This document shows positions 13,660 through 26,300 of a stretch of DNA of 64,000 nt, in pieces. The stretch spans positions 25,539,626 to 25,603,625 of the forward strand of contig CM063110.1 in the NCBI GenBank assembly GCA_031841125.1. Direction: 5' to 3'. Origin of the DNA: Acanthococcus lagerstroemiae (Eukaryota; Arthropoda; Insecta; Hemiptera; Eriococcidae). The notes under the pieces were generated by a model. That model ran no database searches. It was not told the DNA's origin and was given only the letters and a program-made list of their open reading frames with translations. Both the position numbers and the translations under genes were made by a program. Within the stretch, counting starts at the first letter, position 1, and every line of letters starts with the position of its first letter.

Positions 13660-13947
13660 CCGATACGCAATCAGTTACCCTCTAGTTACTCGCGGAAAAA
13701 TTACCCATTTGCAACCGTCGGTTACCCTCAGATTACCCAGAAACCCATCAGTTGCTCTTGGTTCCTATTTAGTTACCCGGGTAACTCGCGGAATTTTGCG
13801 CATCCTGATACACAATCAGTTACCCTCTAGTTACATGCGGAAAGGTTAGCCATTTGTAACCCTCGTTTTCTTTCAGATTACCCAGAAACCCGTCAGTTAC
13901 CCTTGGTTCCCTTTTAATTACCCGGGTAACTGGCGGGATTTTGCGCA
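13660..13947. repeat. Inverted copy of the GGGTAAC minisatellite
   Basis: Two units of about 140 bp are the reverse complement of the array at 3,607-3,903. They read atacgcaatcagttaccctc ... gcgcatcctgatac, then acaatcagttaccctc ... gcgcatcggg. The two arrays enclose most of gene A in opposite orientation. Confidence 0.85.
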
Positions 13948-14301
13948 TCGGGTAGCACGTAACACATTGAGGATACCATTACCATAAGGTCGAACAAACT
14001 CCAAAAGTTTGGAAAAAAAAGTTGAGTGATTCTTTTCTTTTGCTCCTCGTTCTACAGCTGAAACGTGTATAGTAAATTTTAATTCGGTGCTTCAAATTTA
14101 TACATAATCTCTTTTAGCGGCGATTCGGACTTAATGACTGACCAATTGAGTCGGCTGAGTGAATCTAATTCTGTAGTAGTTTTTATTTTATTACCTTGAA
14201 AAATACCCGATGCCACATTCGAACCTTGTATTTCGTCACTCTTTTCACCAGCTGTTATTCGAGCTCCCATTTAGTCGCACTTTGTACCTCTAACAAACAT
14301 T

Positions 14302-14335
14302 CACGTGAACTATAAGTAGAAACACCGTACAGTTT
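14302..14335 (+). promoter_or_regulatory. Candidate core promoter of P450 copy B
   Basis: cacgtg (E-box-like) at 14,302-14,307, tataagta at 14,311, and acagtt (initiator-like) about 20 bases further on lie 60-90 bases before the ATG. The TATA-to-initiator distance is shorter than the usual ~30, so this is a suggestion only. Confidence 0.25.
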
Positions 14336-14393
14336 CTGAACAGGTACCTACTTGAATATTGTAAAATAACGTTCCGTGTTTAAATATTTCGTC

Positions 14394-17300
14394 ATGTTAG
14401 AATTAGTTTTCATCGGTATTGTTATTATCATAATATCAGCGTATTTAATCAAATACTACAAAAGCAAACGCGCTGTACAGCAACTGGTCGATCAATTACC
14501 GGGTCCAAAATCATATCCCATTATTGGATCTATGCTGGTATTGGCCAGCATACCTCGAACTAGTAAGTACCTACCTATATCTTTCCAAGTTCACAATCTC
14601 AATCAGTCTTACTTGTATACATTATGCCATTTATTTCTTACTTAAACATATATGTGTAAACAATCATGTTTTTGCTAACTTGCATATTATCACCACGAAT
14701 CTTAATAATACCTATATGATTCAAGAAGTTTGACCAGAGCTATTTATCCTACGCAGAACTAAGCTGTATACTTAACTCGATATTTTACTGATAAACACAT
14801 TGGAAGCCAATAAAGTCCAAAATAGAGTACCTATTTAAATGTCTCTTTCGAATTTTCCATGTCAAAAGAATAGAACTCATGTATTTCTCCTTTGCGAATA
14901 TTATCATATAATCATTAGTCAACACCATTTCAGGAATATTTGAAATAAGCACAGTTATGAGAATGAAATACGGATCTTTATTCCGAAGTTGGTGGGGATC
15001 GGTTCCGACCATACACATCCTTAGTCCCGAAAGTGCAGAAGTAAGTTTCAGTACTCATGTACATGTAACTATCTATCTGCGAGTATTGTATATATGTGCT
15101 GATCATATCTATATATTATATTTATGAGCTAATCAGTGCAAAAAGCAGTTACTTTTCCCCCCATTTTTTTAAATCACGTCGGATGTTGGTTTCTAGTCTG
15201 TCTCTGTAAGAAAATCCGGATTAAATACTTCCTTGGTAGTTTTCTACATTGTTTCTACCTACAATAGATATTCTTATTTCCATTTAAAGTTTACGAATTG
15301 CGTCTCGTTATGACAAACTGTAAATTCATATCGTTTACTTGGATAAGGTTAATAAGTACCTAATGCCTATCAGCTTATCCAGTGTAGTCAATATGTTCTT
15401 TAATTGTAGCATCACTGCTGGTAGTCCTTATTCATTAACTTTTGATTTTCAGATGGCTCTCCCCCTAGATAGGTTAATTAGAAAAAAAAGTAAGATTTAC
15501 CAAGTTTGAGCAGAATCAGTGAGGAAAGTTCCCCATGCCTCTAGGGCATTGATGTTCTTACCGGAATTAACACTGAATTTTGAAATTTCAGTTTCGGTCA
15601 AGAAGATGCCCCTCCTCCCATATAAGCCTGAAAATTATATTCTTACTCTAATTGATATTCTTAAAAGTCACCAAATCCGTTTTTGGGGCCTTTTTCTTCC
15701 TCTCTGTACCTTTGGGCTCCATTGGGGACTGATTTTCAATTACTAAAATTTTGTTCCCACTCCTTATTATTTATGCTTATATGTAAGGGGACGTGCCAAT
15801 TGTTGGTCTACTTTTTTTGACCAGCTCGTGTACCTTCCATAATCGGTTTTTGGAAATGAAACCCATCTAGTACATTAATACCATTCTTCTGCTCTCAGCT
15901 AATGCACTCGAAAATTTTTAATATGCAATGAAATGTTGACTAAGCTATTTTACAAAGACACCGAATGACCAACATTTGATACTGCTGTGCCAATTATTGG
16001 TCAGGTAAAATTTCATCACAGGATTCCTTTCCCTTCCTTTCAGTTTGTTTACACATATAGAACACAGGACTGAAATTTGTTTCTACTGATTAGATTTTTC
16101 CAACACATGGTATAGTCGAGTAAGTACGAGATGTAATTTGTGCCAAATGTTGGTATTTCTTATCAAAAAATTGATGACATGGTATGTGCAAGGGTGGATA
16201 AATTGACAAAAACCCCAAAAATTTGATTCTAACCGAAGTTATCGCAATTTGAAAGCGAATTTTTCAACCACCTTTCTCACTTCCTGCAAATCACCAGCTC
16301 GAACTGAAATTCTCAAAATACACCGCAAATATGTTTTTTGGACCTCTAGCATTATATTACCTACCTACTCATTCACATTAACGAGAAAATTTGTGACGTA
16401 CTTATCATTTCGATTTATTCAAACACCTTTTTTCCAAACTTTGAGAAAAACTACGACTTTCTTATCACTATACATTTCAAGATCACAGACACGGAGTTGT
16501 AATCACGCCTTCACAGTCACAAAGGTATAGAATTATAGCTCTTTCTGTGAAAAAAAATGTTCATAGCGCTCCTACCGGATGTTATTGAAGTTAAAAATGT
16601 AGCGGTCACCATTAGGTATCTGACCGACAATTGACACATTCCCATGAGGGTTTCTCGGGCCATTCAGTTCATTTTTGGAGTTCCTTTTCCCCTCTCTCTC
16701 ATCCTTCGGACTCCACAGAGGTTGATCAGTAATTCTTTTCGTTTCCTTACTCAGACATAAAGGATGTGGACATTGGAATCAGTTCCCTATGATGTCAGAA
16801 GGGAGGGAAAGGGGAAAAAGATAATAGTTTAACACTTGTATGGAAGAGGGGGGGGGGCTCTTTCCTCGATTGAAATTCAAATTCTAAAAATCAAAGTCAA
16901 TTCCCACATTCAACCCCCTTGAGACATGGGTTACTCTTCACCGATTTTGCTGAAACTTGGCAGAACATTTCTTTCTTGTGATATTTGGAACCGATCTAGG
17001 GGGCTTGCCAACTGAAAAAATGAATTCATTTTTTGACCAAGTGTACCTAAGGACCACTCTATATGCATATACTCACCGAAAGAGCAGAAAAGAAGACTGT
17101 ACGTCAACGTAGTGATGTCGGTCCTCCTATACGGGGCGCCGGTATTCGCCGACGCCATCAAGATTCCGTATAGAAGAGTGGAGATGGAGAAGATCCAGCG
17201 AAAAGCCGCGATGAGGTGTGTCAGTGCATACCGCACTGTTTCTTCGGAGGCAGTAGGCGTGTTAGCGCGTATACCGCCGATCGAACTCAAGGTCGGCGAA

Positions 17301-20300
17301 ATAGCGGAGGTATACGGTGCGAAGAAGAAAGCGAAGACGAGAAGAGAAGCACTTCGGGTCAAGCGAGTCATCCAGCAGGACACGCTTCGGAAGTGGAAGG
17401 ACGCGCTCGCCCATTCGTCCAAGGGCGAGTGGACCCGAGCGCTGATACGCGACCTCGATGGATGGGTAGGAAGAGTGCACGGAGCGCTGAACTTCCACCT
17501 TACCCAAGTCCTGAGCGGCCACGGGTGCTTCGGCACGTACCTACACCGGATGGCGATAGCGCCGAGCCCCGTGTGCACGCACTGCGATCGAGGGGCGGAA
17601 GACACACCCTGGCACACCCTGTTCGAGTGTGAGGCCTGGAAGCATGAGAGGCGCGGGACGGTTTCAACACCACGCGATGAGCCGGATGAAGAAGACGACG
17701 ACATCAGCCGTCTCGCGCCGGACACCCTGGTTCCGGAGATGATGAAGAGCGGCAGCAGTTGGAACCGGGTGTCGGCCTTTGTCTCGGCCATCATGAAGAG
17801 GAAGATGCAGGCAGAGTGGTCGAGGCAGAGGGCCGACGGAGAAAGCTCGGCCCACACCATCGATCCTGTACCATCCTGAAGAAGAGAAGCTCACCCGCCG
17901 TCACCACCTTCCTGCGTTGACACACGCACCCAGACGAGGAGGTGAAGGGTTGGAGCAACGGCAGCGCGTCCGTCTGCGGTGCACCCGAATTCCAGGTCGT
18001 CGTCGCGACAATGGCGGTTCCCTCGGTCAGTAGGGTGCGCCGTAGTGGCCCTTGAGGACAGCGCGCACCGACACGGTCGACGAAATGGGGGCTCGGGCCA
18101 GCCTCAATACGTCCGCACCAGCAACCCGACGATATGCTAGAGATGGTAGTTTCCGGGTTGCGAATGGCGAGGGGCGGTGTCTGGGGAGCCAATTGGGCAT
18201 GCGTGCATCGCCTTACGCTCCACCATAGATATGCATATACTCACACACCACGATATTATCGGACCAAAATGCGTGTTTATCTAATCTGAATAAATGATTA
18301 TGTTGGTCATTAATACTGCGGAAGTGTACTTAGTTCTTATTTTTCTTTAATTTAGATAACTTATTTTTGCAGATAATATTAACCTCCCGACAAAACATAG
18401 ACAAAGCGTTTGTATATCAATTTTTTAAACCGTGGCTTGGAACCGGACTATTAACTTCTGGCGGTGAGTTCTTAGGTTTTCTATGGATTCACATTTTAAC
18501 GGGGAAAAGTGAGTAATGTACTGCTCTATTACGTCTTTGGGGAATGATTCCAAAATGAGACTATTGGAAACAAAAATAACTTAACAAAATGAAGTAGGTA
18601 GGTACTTTTAAACATATAAGAATCCTTAAATTCTTCAAGTGGTACGAATACTCTGTCTTCATAAGTATCTCTAGCCGTACCAAAATTAAACTTCATGATT
18701 TAGATGAGAGACTCGGCAATAAAATCTTAAAACTGCTTGTATGAGAGATGAGTCTAGACCCAGAGCCAAAAACTAGTCTGGAATGTCGAAGTTATCTGTA
18801 AGCTTGACCTCGTGTATGCTTGATGGTTTTCTTATTTCGACGTAATCATAGATTCTGAAATGTGTAAATTACATGTTATACTTACCTACCTGCGTATATT
18901 ATATATAGGTATGAATATCTAATACTTTATCATGAGCTTCATAAAAATTAATAAACCTTCTTGTGTTACGAGCAGGCTCCAAATGGCACAAACGAAGAAA
19001 AATGTTGACGCCGGCATTCCACTTTTCTATATTGCAGACATTCTTTCCCATATTTGTGGAGAAAGCTGACGTTTTGACAAAGAAACTGGAATATAATTTG
19101 AATAAAGAAGAATTTGATGTACTCCCGTTCATAAGCAAATGTACTTTGGACATCATCTGCGGTACTTGTCATTTTATCATATTCCATCTTTCATAAGTTT
19201 GCATCCCAACTTTTTGGAGGACATCTTCTGTACCAGCTATTACAAGCAAGAACATCGTTACATTACCGCAAGTCTTACTTTTATTACTTCTACATTAACT
19301 ATACCTATATAAAATCATTAAATGGTTCACAATTAATTTCAGAAGCCGCAATGGGTGTAAAACTAAACGCACAAAGTGGAGGAACACCCGAATATATTAG
19401 AAGTGTTCATAAGTAAGTGTACGCGTCAGTGAACAATTAGAGCACTCTCAAGTTAAATTTCAAGTGAAAACTCTATATAAGGTGCACAGTGTTGCCACAT
19501 TTGAGACTCAAAAGTGTGGACGCTGATTTGTCAGTGGTCTATTTACACGACTGGTGCACTGGTGGTTTCAAATTCCAAGATAAAAACTGAAAGTACAGCT
19601 TAGGTATCTGTACTTTTTACCTTTTAAGAGACGAACTATGTTTTTGGTTTTTCTGTTTGGAATTTATGAATTGCTTATAGTCACTCCTCCAACACTAAGG
19701 CGGCTCTAAAGGGATGTATGACGAACAGCCATTTTGATTGCAAGAAAAGCATACGTAGGTATATGATTTCTCATAATCAACACGCGCTTGTTTATTTCTG
19801 GCAATCAAAATGGCTGTTCGTTATACCTTCCCTTGGAGCCGCCTTACCAACACTGGCCCTTCAATGGATGATTAAATGAAGTCACGTTTTTTATACTTCT
19901 GGCCCTCAGTATGATCCTATTTACGGAAGAATGTTTCGAGAAACACGTTTTACCTTCTTATTCCTAACGGTAATATAGATGTATTATTGCTTGGCAGAAT
20001 GACTGAAATAATAATGGCGAAAATACGAAAGCCTTGGTTGTGGATAGAAATGCTCTACGCAGTTAGTAACACCAAGAGACAAGAAACGAATGCCATTAAA
20101 ACATTACATAACATGTCGTTAAGTGTGAGTATTTTCATTTTCTACTTAATGTGTAATATAACAACATAATACCTAGCACCCCCTTAGCACTTAGCACACG
20201 AGTGTATGATCGCAGATTCTCGGTCACTGGTGTGGACTACATCGATAGATATCTTCTTATCGTCATTACTGGGAGATACGAGACAAAACTAGCAAACAGC

Positions 20301-23300
20301 TGTAGTGACTAAATAAACTATATGTAACTTTAATTTCTACATCTGAGGACTATTATTGAACTGCGCAGGTTATACAGCAGAAAAAACTGCAGCGAAGAGA
20401 AAAAAACCTACAAAGAGCTCCCGCGAATGATCTCAAAATTGGTAATTAAAACAACACAGTACGATATTCAGTATCTTGACTCTCACTCAACATGGAATAA
20501 GATCACAGAATAGTTGAGCTTGAGAGAAGACCTTTTTTATGTACCAGCAACTGGGGTAATATTGGACACTGGTGGTAATATCGGCCCTCATGACTTGTAG
20601 GAGCGCTAGTATCGTTATCAGTAAACAATATTACCCCAGTTAACGGTAGGGTGAATATTACCTACTGTTTCCAGTTTCCTGGACTGTAATTTTTAAAACT
20701 ATTTTCTAATATCAACCTACGTCAACATCTTCATTTGGGCATTCAGAACTTTTATTGAGTTGAAATGAAAAAAATAATAGCGAGTAAAACTATGATTTAC
20801 CAGTCAAAATCGGGGGGGGGGGGAAATTCATTCTCGTAGACTTCAGTTTATAAGAACCAGAAATGAAACTTGACTTTTAGTTGGAGGGGGGGGGGGATTT
20901 TTTCCCTAATAATAAGAATTAACCTATAGCAATTCTTACGTTTATCTATTAAAACTGCCGGCGGCATCTATTAATAATTATGGTAATAGTTTACACATTC
21001 GGACTGGGCAAACAGCTACAACAACACGGGAACTAAACCTAACTGATAAGCGAACGGTGATGGTTAGGTACTTTGACTCCCATAAGAAAAACACACGGAG
21101 CAGAGATCATTATATTACTACCTGAGAATAAGAATTTTTTTTAGAAACCAAAGGTATACATTTTTAATCCAAAAGGTTTTCAGCATTGCTAATAAACTTC
21201 TGGTTAACAACAAATTTCTTATTCTCAGGTAGTAACATTTGGACCTAGCAATGTAATGCCTGACATCTGGCGGAAGTTTTCAGCAACATCTAGTTCTTTT
21301 GTGTTTTTATCAACGTTAGGATAAAATCATACATTTTTCCTAATGTTGATAAGAAATTCAATGGAAAGTTGTAAAACGACATCAGCGCGCCGCCACCCTG
21401 CTAGGTCCGAATAATGATCATTGCTCAGTGTGTTTTTAAGGTCGGCGCAGCCGAGCCTTATACAATATACAACCGAAAAATAGTTCCACGCAGCGCGTGA
21501 CGTCAGTGGATTTGGTCGGCGCAGCTAATGGAAAAATAGTTCTACAACGTCAGTGGTTTATGGTCGGCGCAACCAATGGAAAAATAGTTCTACGCAACTC
21601 GCGACGTCATTGGTTTGGGTTTGTCTTCCAGTGGCTTTTTTTAGGGTCGGTGGAGAGCCGAGCCTCTTATACAACCAAAAAATAGTTCCACGTGACGCGT
21701 GACATCAGTGGTTTATGGTTGGCGCAGCCAATGGAAAATAGTTCTACACAACGCGTGATGTCAGTGGTTTGGGTTTGTCTTCCAGTGACTTTTTTTCTTA
21801 TCAATTGATGTTCAAGATACACGAGAATGAATCGCGTTTGCTTTCCAAAATGGTGCTTGTGGTTTTAAATGTAAAAGTGAACGTAATCGTGCATAAAAGA
21901 AACAGATAGGAAGATGGTTTTATATTGTGCTTACAGTCTCAGCAAAAGTTACTCGAGGTATCAACACAAGGAATTGATGAAAGGAGTTCATTTTGTGAGG
22001 TTTGTAATATTGTTTATGATTTTTGCTGAAATTAAGGTCCGTGAGAACCAACTAACATTTTTGTAAACAAAATGAGTTATTAGTATTGTTGGAAAGAGTG
22101 TAAAGAGTAGAATTTTTCAGAAGTTGGGCCCCTGATTCAAAAATGTGTACTCACGTTGATCAAGGCTTATCAGTAAATGCTATGTCACATAGTTTCTACA
22201 TGGCTCTTGAACTTAGAATCACGTGTTCTCAGAAAACAGGTGTTGGCTGGTTGGTTCCCTTACTCTTAACCAGGGACTGGGAACCGGAACCAGAACCGAC
22301 TGGAACCCGAACAATTGCAAGGAACCGGAACCTGAAAAATTGAATTTTTGCAAAATGGAACCAGAACCTGAACCCGAATAATTTTTTAGGTTCCTAATAA
22401 TCGGGTTCTGGTTCCAGTTCTAGTATGCTTAGTAAATGAAAGGAGACACAATGTTGCTGTTTTGACTTCTGAAGAGGCCTTTGTGAATCATGAGTTATTG
22501 CAGGAACTGGAACCAGAACCCAATTATCAGAGGAACTGGAACCCGAAAAAATTTGCATGATGGAACCAGGAACCGGTACTGGAACCTGAGATGTTCACGT
22601 TTGCAACTGAAACCGGAACCCGACCAAAAATTGATCGGGTTCCCATTCCCTGCTCTTAAGAGCATCTAACTGCGATTGTACTTTTTTGTACTTTTTATTC
22701 GAAGTTGTTAGTGGAATAGCCGCCCAGACTTCAGCTGAAAGGCCGACCCTATTACTAGGTCGCAAAGCGACCTAGCTTTTCTGTTCTTATGGGAGTCAAA
22801 ACGTTTGTTGGCCAAAAGTTAGGTATTTTTGCTAACTGTAACCAAGAACACAGTAACTCATTGTGTGACCTCAGATCACCGTTCGCTTATCAGAAAATAT
22901 CTAGTCGACGCTAGCGCTTCTACAATTTGCACAGTCAATGTTGAGTCATCCTTATTAGTGTAAGAGTGCTCTTATTTACATCCTAAGGGTAAATGGACGC
23001 TGTTTAACAAAAGGGAACTAACCCACAAAATCTGCTTTTTGAGAACACGTGATTTTAAGTTCAAGAGCCATGTAGAAACTATATGGCCATTGCGTTTACT
23101 GATAAGCTTTTCCCAACGTGAGTACACATTTTTGAATTGGGGGCCCAATTTTGAAAAATTCTACGTCTTACGCTCTTTCCAATGATACTAATAACTCATT
23201 TTGTTAACAAGTGTGGGTTAGTTCTCTTTTGTTAAACAGCGTCCAAATCATTATTTGGTTTGAATCTCTTCAGTTGTCTGATTTCTTGGCTAATAGCTCG

Positions 23301-26300
23301 ACGGCTGTAGGATTTACGTGGTCGTGAAGTCATCTTTCATATTTCGGGACGAACCGGCGTATCTCTTCTAGAACAGTCGGTATTTTCAGGTCGTGATTCA
23401 TATCTGCGTTGCGTTCAAACCGGTAGGCTCCGACCATGGTGCGTAGATTAGGCGCCGGATTCTGATGATGCATGAGCGCCCGCGCGTTTCACACACTTTG
23501 CCTGGTGTTAGCAGAAGGTCCATGTATGCCCCAATTGTTGGCAGTTTTTGCACTAAGGGATATCTTTCTTCTTATGCGGAGCTTCCATCGTTATCTTCTG
23601 GTACCATATGTGTGCCATATTATATACTTCTTTGTTTATTGGGCTTGGCATCAGGTCCACAAAGAACAGTAGCCCAGGGACTTTAATTCAGACACTGTTC
23701 TTGTTGCCTGGATCGCTTCTCTTCCGCAGGATTACATTGGTTGCTCGTATTATACCTCGTGCCTATGCTTTTTCATTTCGCTGGCTATGGTGTCGGCACC
23801 AGTACTCGGGTATAATCCTCGAACCTCTACATGGTATGGTTTTTCACTTTTCAGTTGATGACTGTGTTAATCCAGATTACGCTTGTTCAGTTTATCTCGG
23901 ATGAGCTGGTACGTTACTTCGTCCTTTGGTTGAACTTTGAGGATACCGTTACTGAGGGTTCTGAATTCAGGAACTTCGGCGTTAGGGTACTGTAGTTTCG
24001 TGAATTCCTCTGAAATGGTTTCGCCTATGTTGTTGTCGACGAAGAACGGCCTGCTTCTCCACTACTTTGTCTTCAACTTCACTCATTCCTGTATCCTTCA
24101 TTGTGTCATGACCACGTTTTTCCCCGCGTGATTTATTCCCGCTACTGCGATTTTGTTGGCTTTTTGGGTTGGTTTGGATGTTGCTGCTGGTGCTTTCCGA
24201 TGGAGTCGTCCTTGCGGCAGTGGTGAGTTCATCGCTTTTTTTGGCTAGTTCTGCGTTATAGTTGCTTTTTTCATGTGCGTCCTGTAATTCCTTGTAGTAC
24301 TGGAGTAGTACCTTGTAGTTTCCTCGCAAATTCTCGTGCTTTTAGAAAATTCGCTCATACTTCTGTTCTAACTGTTTTACCTGCTCTTTCAGCTGTTTTG
24401 TAGCAGGTGGTATAATTATTTTAGATTGTTCGTAAACTACTGCGTCCGGAGTGCGTTGGTCACTGTTTTGCCGCGTTAGCGGTTTTAACACCGCAGTTTA
24501 ATGTTATGTATCACTTACCGCCTGCTCGGCCCGTTACATGTCTTACACATTTTGCACATCACATCAATATACGTAAATAGTACATTAATATTTCGATTAT
24601 TTTATTACTGCATTTTACACGATTCCACGGAACGCGAAAACAAACGTTACAAATCATTTTGCTGCTATGCGAGAACTTCAGAAGAAAAATTTGCCGACAA
24701 GTACCTATTTTTTGAAAACTAAAAATTCGCAGGCAAAATTTGTAAAAAAAAAATTGAAAATTTGCCGTTTTTTTAAATCAAAATACTTTTTAATTGAAAA
24801 ATAAACAAACAAACATTCTTAAAACATGGAAAATTCAATTGAACAGTTTCGAAATTGGCCGACTACCAAATGATTGGAGACGGGAGGGGTTCAACCACCC
24901 ACACCCTCACTCAGTTTTGTCCCTGATAAGAGCATAATTTTATTATTACATTCCGTACGTAGTTAATTAAAATCATACATATTCTACCTTTTCAGAGCCG
25001 ATAGAAAAAAAAGCATTTTTAGATATGCTGTTGGATATATCAGAAGAATCGAATATAGAAATGTCTGATGAGGACATCCGAGAAGAAGTGGATACTTTTA
25101 TGTTTGAGGTACATTATTTACTCGTGCATTATAATTCGTGTTCCCAATTATCTGTTTACTGTAATCTCACTTTCTGAGTATACTTTCGGTGGTGAAATTT
25201 GTTGAGACCAATGTACAAGAACGAAAAAAAAAAACAGGGTATCCCATGAGCACAAATAGCCTGTCAAGACTATTGAATTAAAATCTATAGAATAACTCCA
25301 GCCCTTTCGCCGTAATTTTTTTTTTTTTGGGGGGGGGGTGAGACGTCGTAGCCTCCTTTCCTAATTTGCATTGATGAGGTAGCTAAATAAATGACTGAAA
25401 AAATAAACAAGTTATTGACTTTGAATCTTGTTTTGCAATTCCATTCTTAACCTCAACAAGAAAACAGATCAGCTAACTCCCGCCCATGAAGATTTTTTAT
25501 AAATTTTGCTGCTCAATAAAGAAGATATGGCAATGCTCGATGACAGGATGGTCAGGGTAATTGATAGTGGACTCGCAGGGTGGGAACTGTCACTGGATCG
25601 TCAGGCCTACTACCATTTTTGAAAGACAAGAACACCTTTTTTCCCCCTGGTTTTTCTTATCGACTTGACCCCGTCCCACCTATAGACGCCTATGGCAATA
25701 GCATTGGATTCACATTGGTGAGCTCACTGTTATGATTACAGCCATCGAGAATTTTTCAACGACGAGCCATTCTACACGTATTTTACGCAAATCTGCATCA
25801 ATAATGGTGTTGACAGTGAAACCTGGGGTAGCAGTGCCACGGCATTCCTTTTGTGGGAATTACCCCGTCAGTTAACTTGTGATGCATTAAGTTTAGGTAC
25901 ATTATTGAATAATAATGAGTGATTCTATCACAGGGTCATGACACTACATCATCAGCTATATCTACAGCGATTCATTTCCTGGGATCTCATTCAGACATTC
26001 AAGTAAGTATACTTACACTACCTATTATACCTTCTGTACCTAATTGAATTTCTACTAAAACGGGTTGATCTTCTCGAAACTGCGCGAGAAATTGAATGAA
26101 AACCGTGGTATAATTTTGAAGAGAATTCCAGTTTCTTGCTCATGTCCTTTTTTCGCGTTATTCAGGATGAAGTTGCTCAAGAATTGTTTTCGGTATTCGG
26201 AGCTTCAGATCGGTGTCCGACCATCAATGATATTTCTCAATTGAAATATTTGGAAAAAGTGATCAAAGAAAGCTTAAGATTATGTCCACCAGTACCTGCC

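Larger units (their letters stand above)
12207..14393. other. Intergenic region between P450 copies A and B
   Basis: Holds the 3' flank of A, an AT-rich field with many degenerate gatatta motifs (about 12,765-12,925), a foldback element (12,999-13,189), the inverted GGGTAAC minisatellite (13,660-13,947) and the presumed promoter of copy B. No gene of its own was recognised. Confidence 0.6.
20805..24930. mobile_element. Nested transposon cluster swelling intron 7 of copy B
   Basis: Intron 7 is about 330 bp in copy A but 4.55 kb in copy B. The homologous parts are only 20,442-20,805 and 24,930-24,995. The extra ~4.1 kb holds two G-runs (20,811 and 20,884), a small TIR element (about 21,115-21,235, ends ttactacctgagaataag), a CRE-rich tandem repeat, a GGAACC repeat, a Helitron-like hairpin, a MITE and an antisense Jockey fragment, listed separately. 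Confidence 0.75.

Noticed and set aside
16931..17860. 309-codon minus-strand frame
   Set aside because: Antisense shadow of the R1-like RT frame, made open by high GC content; no recognisable motif.
17791..18192. 133-codon minus-strand frame over the LINE 3' UTR
   Set aside because: High-GC chance frame; no motif and inside the element flanked by the target duplication.
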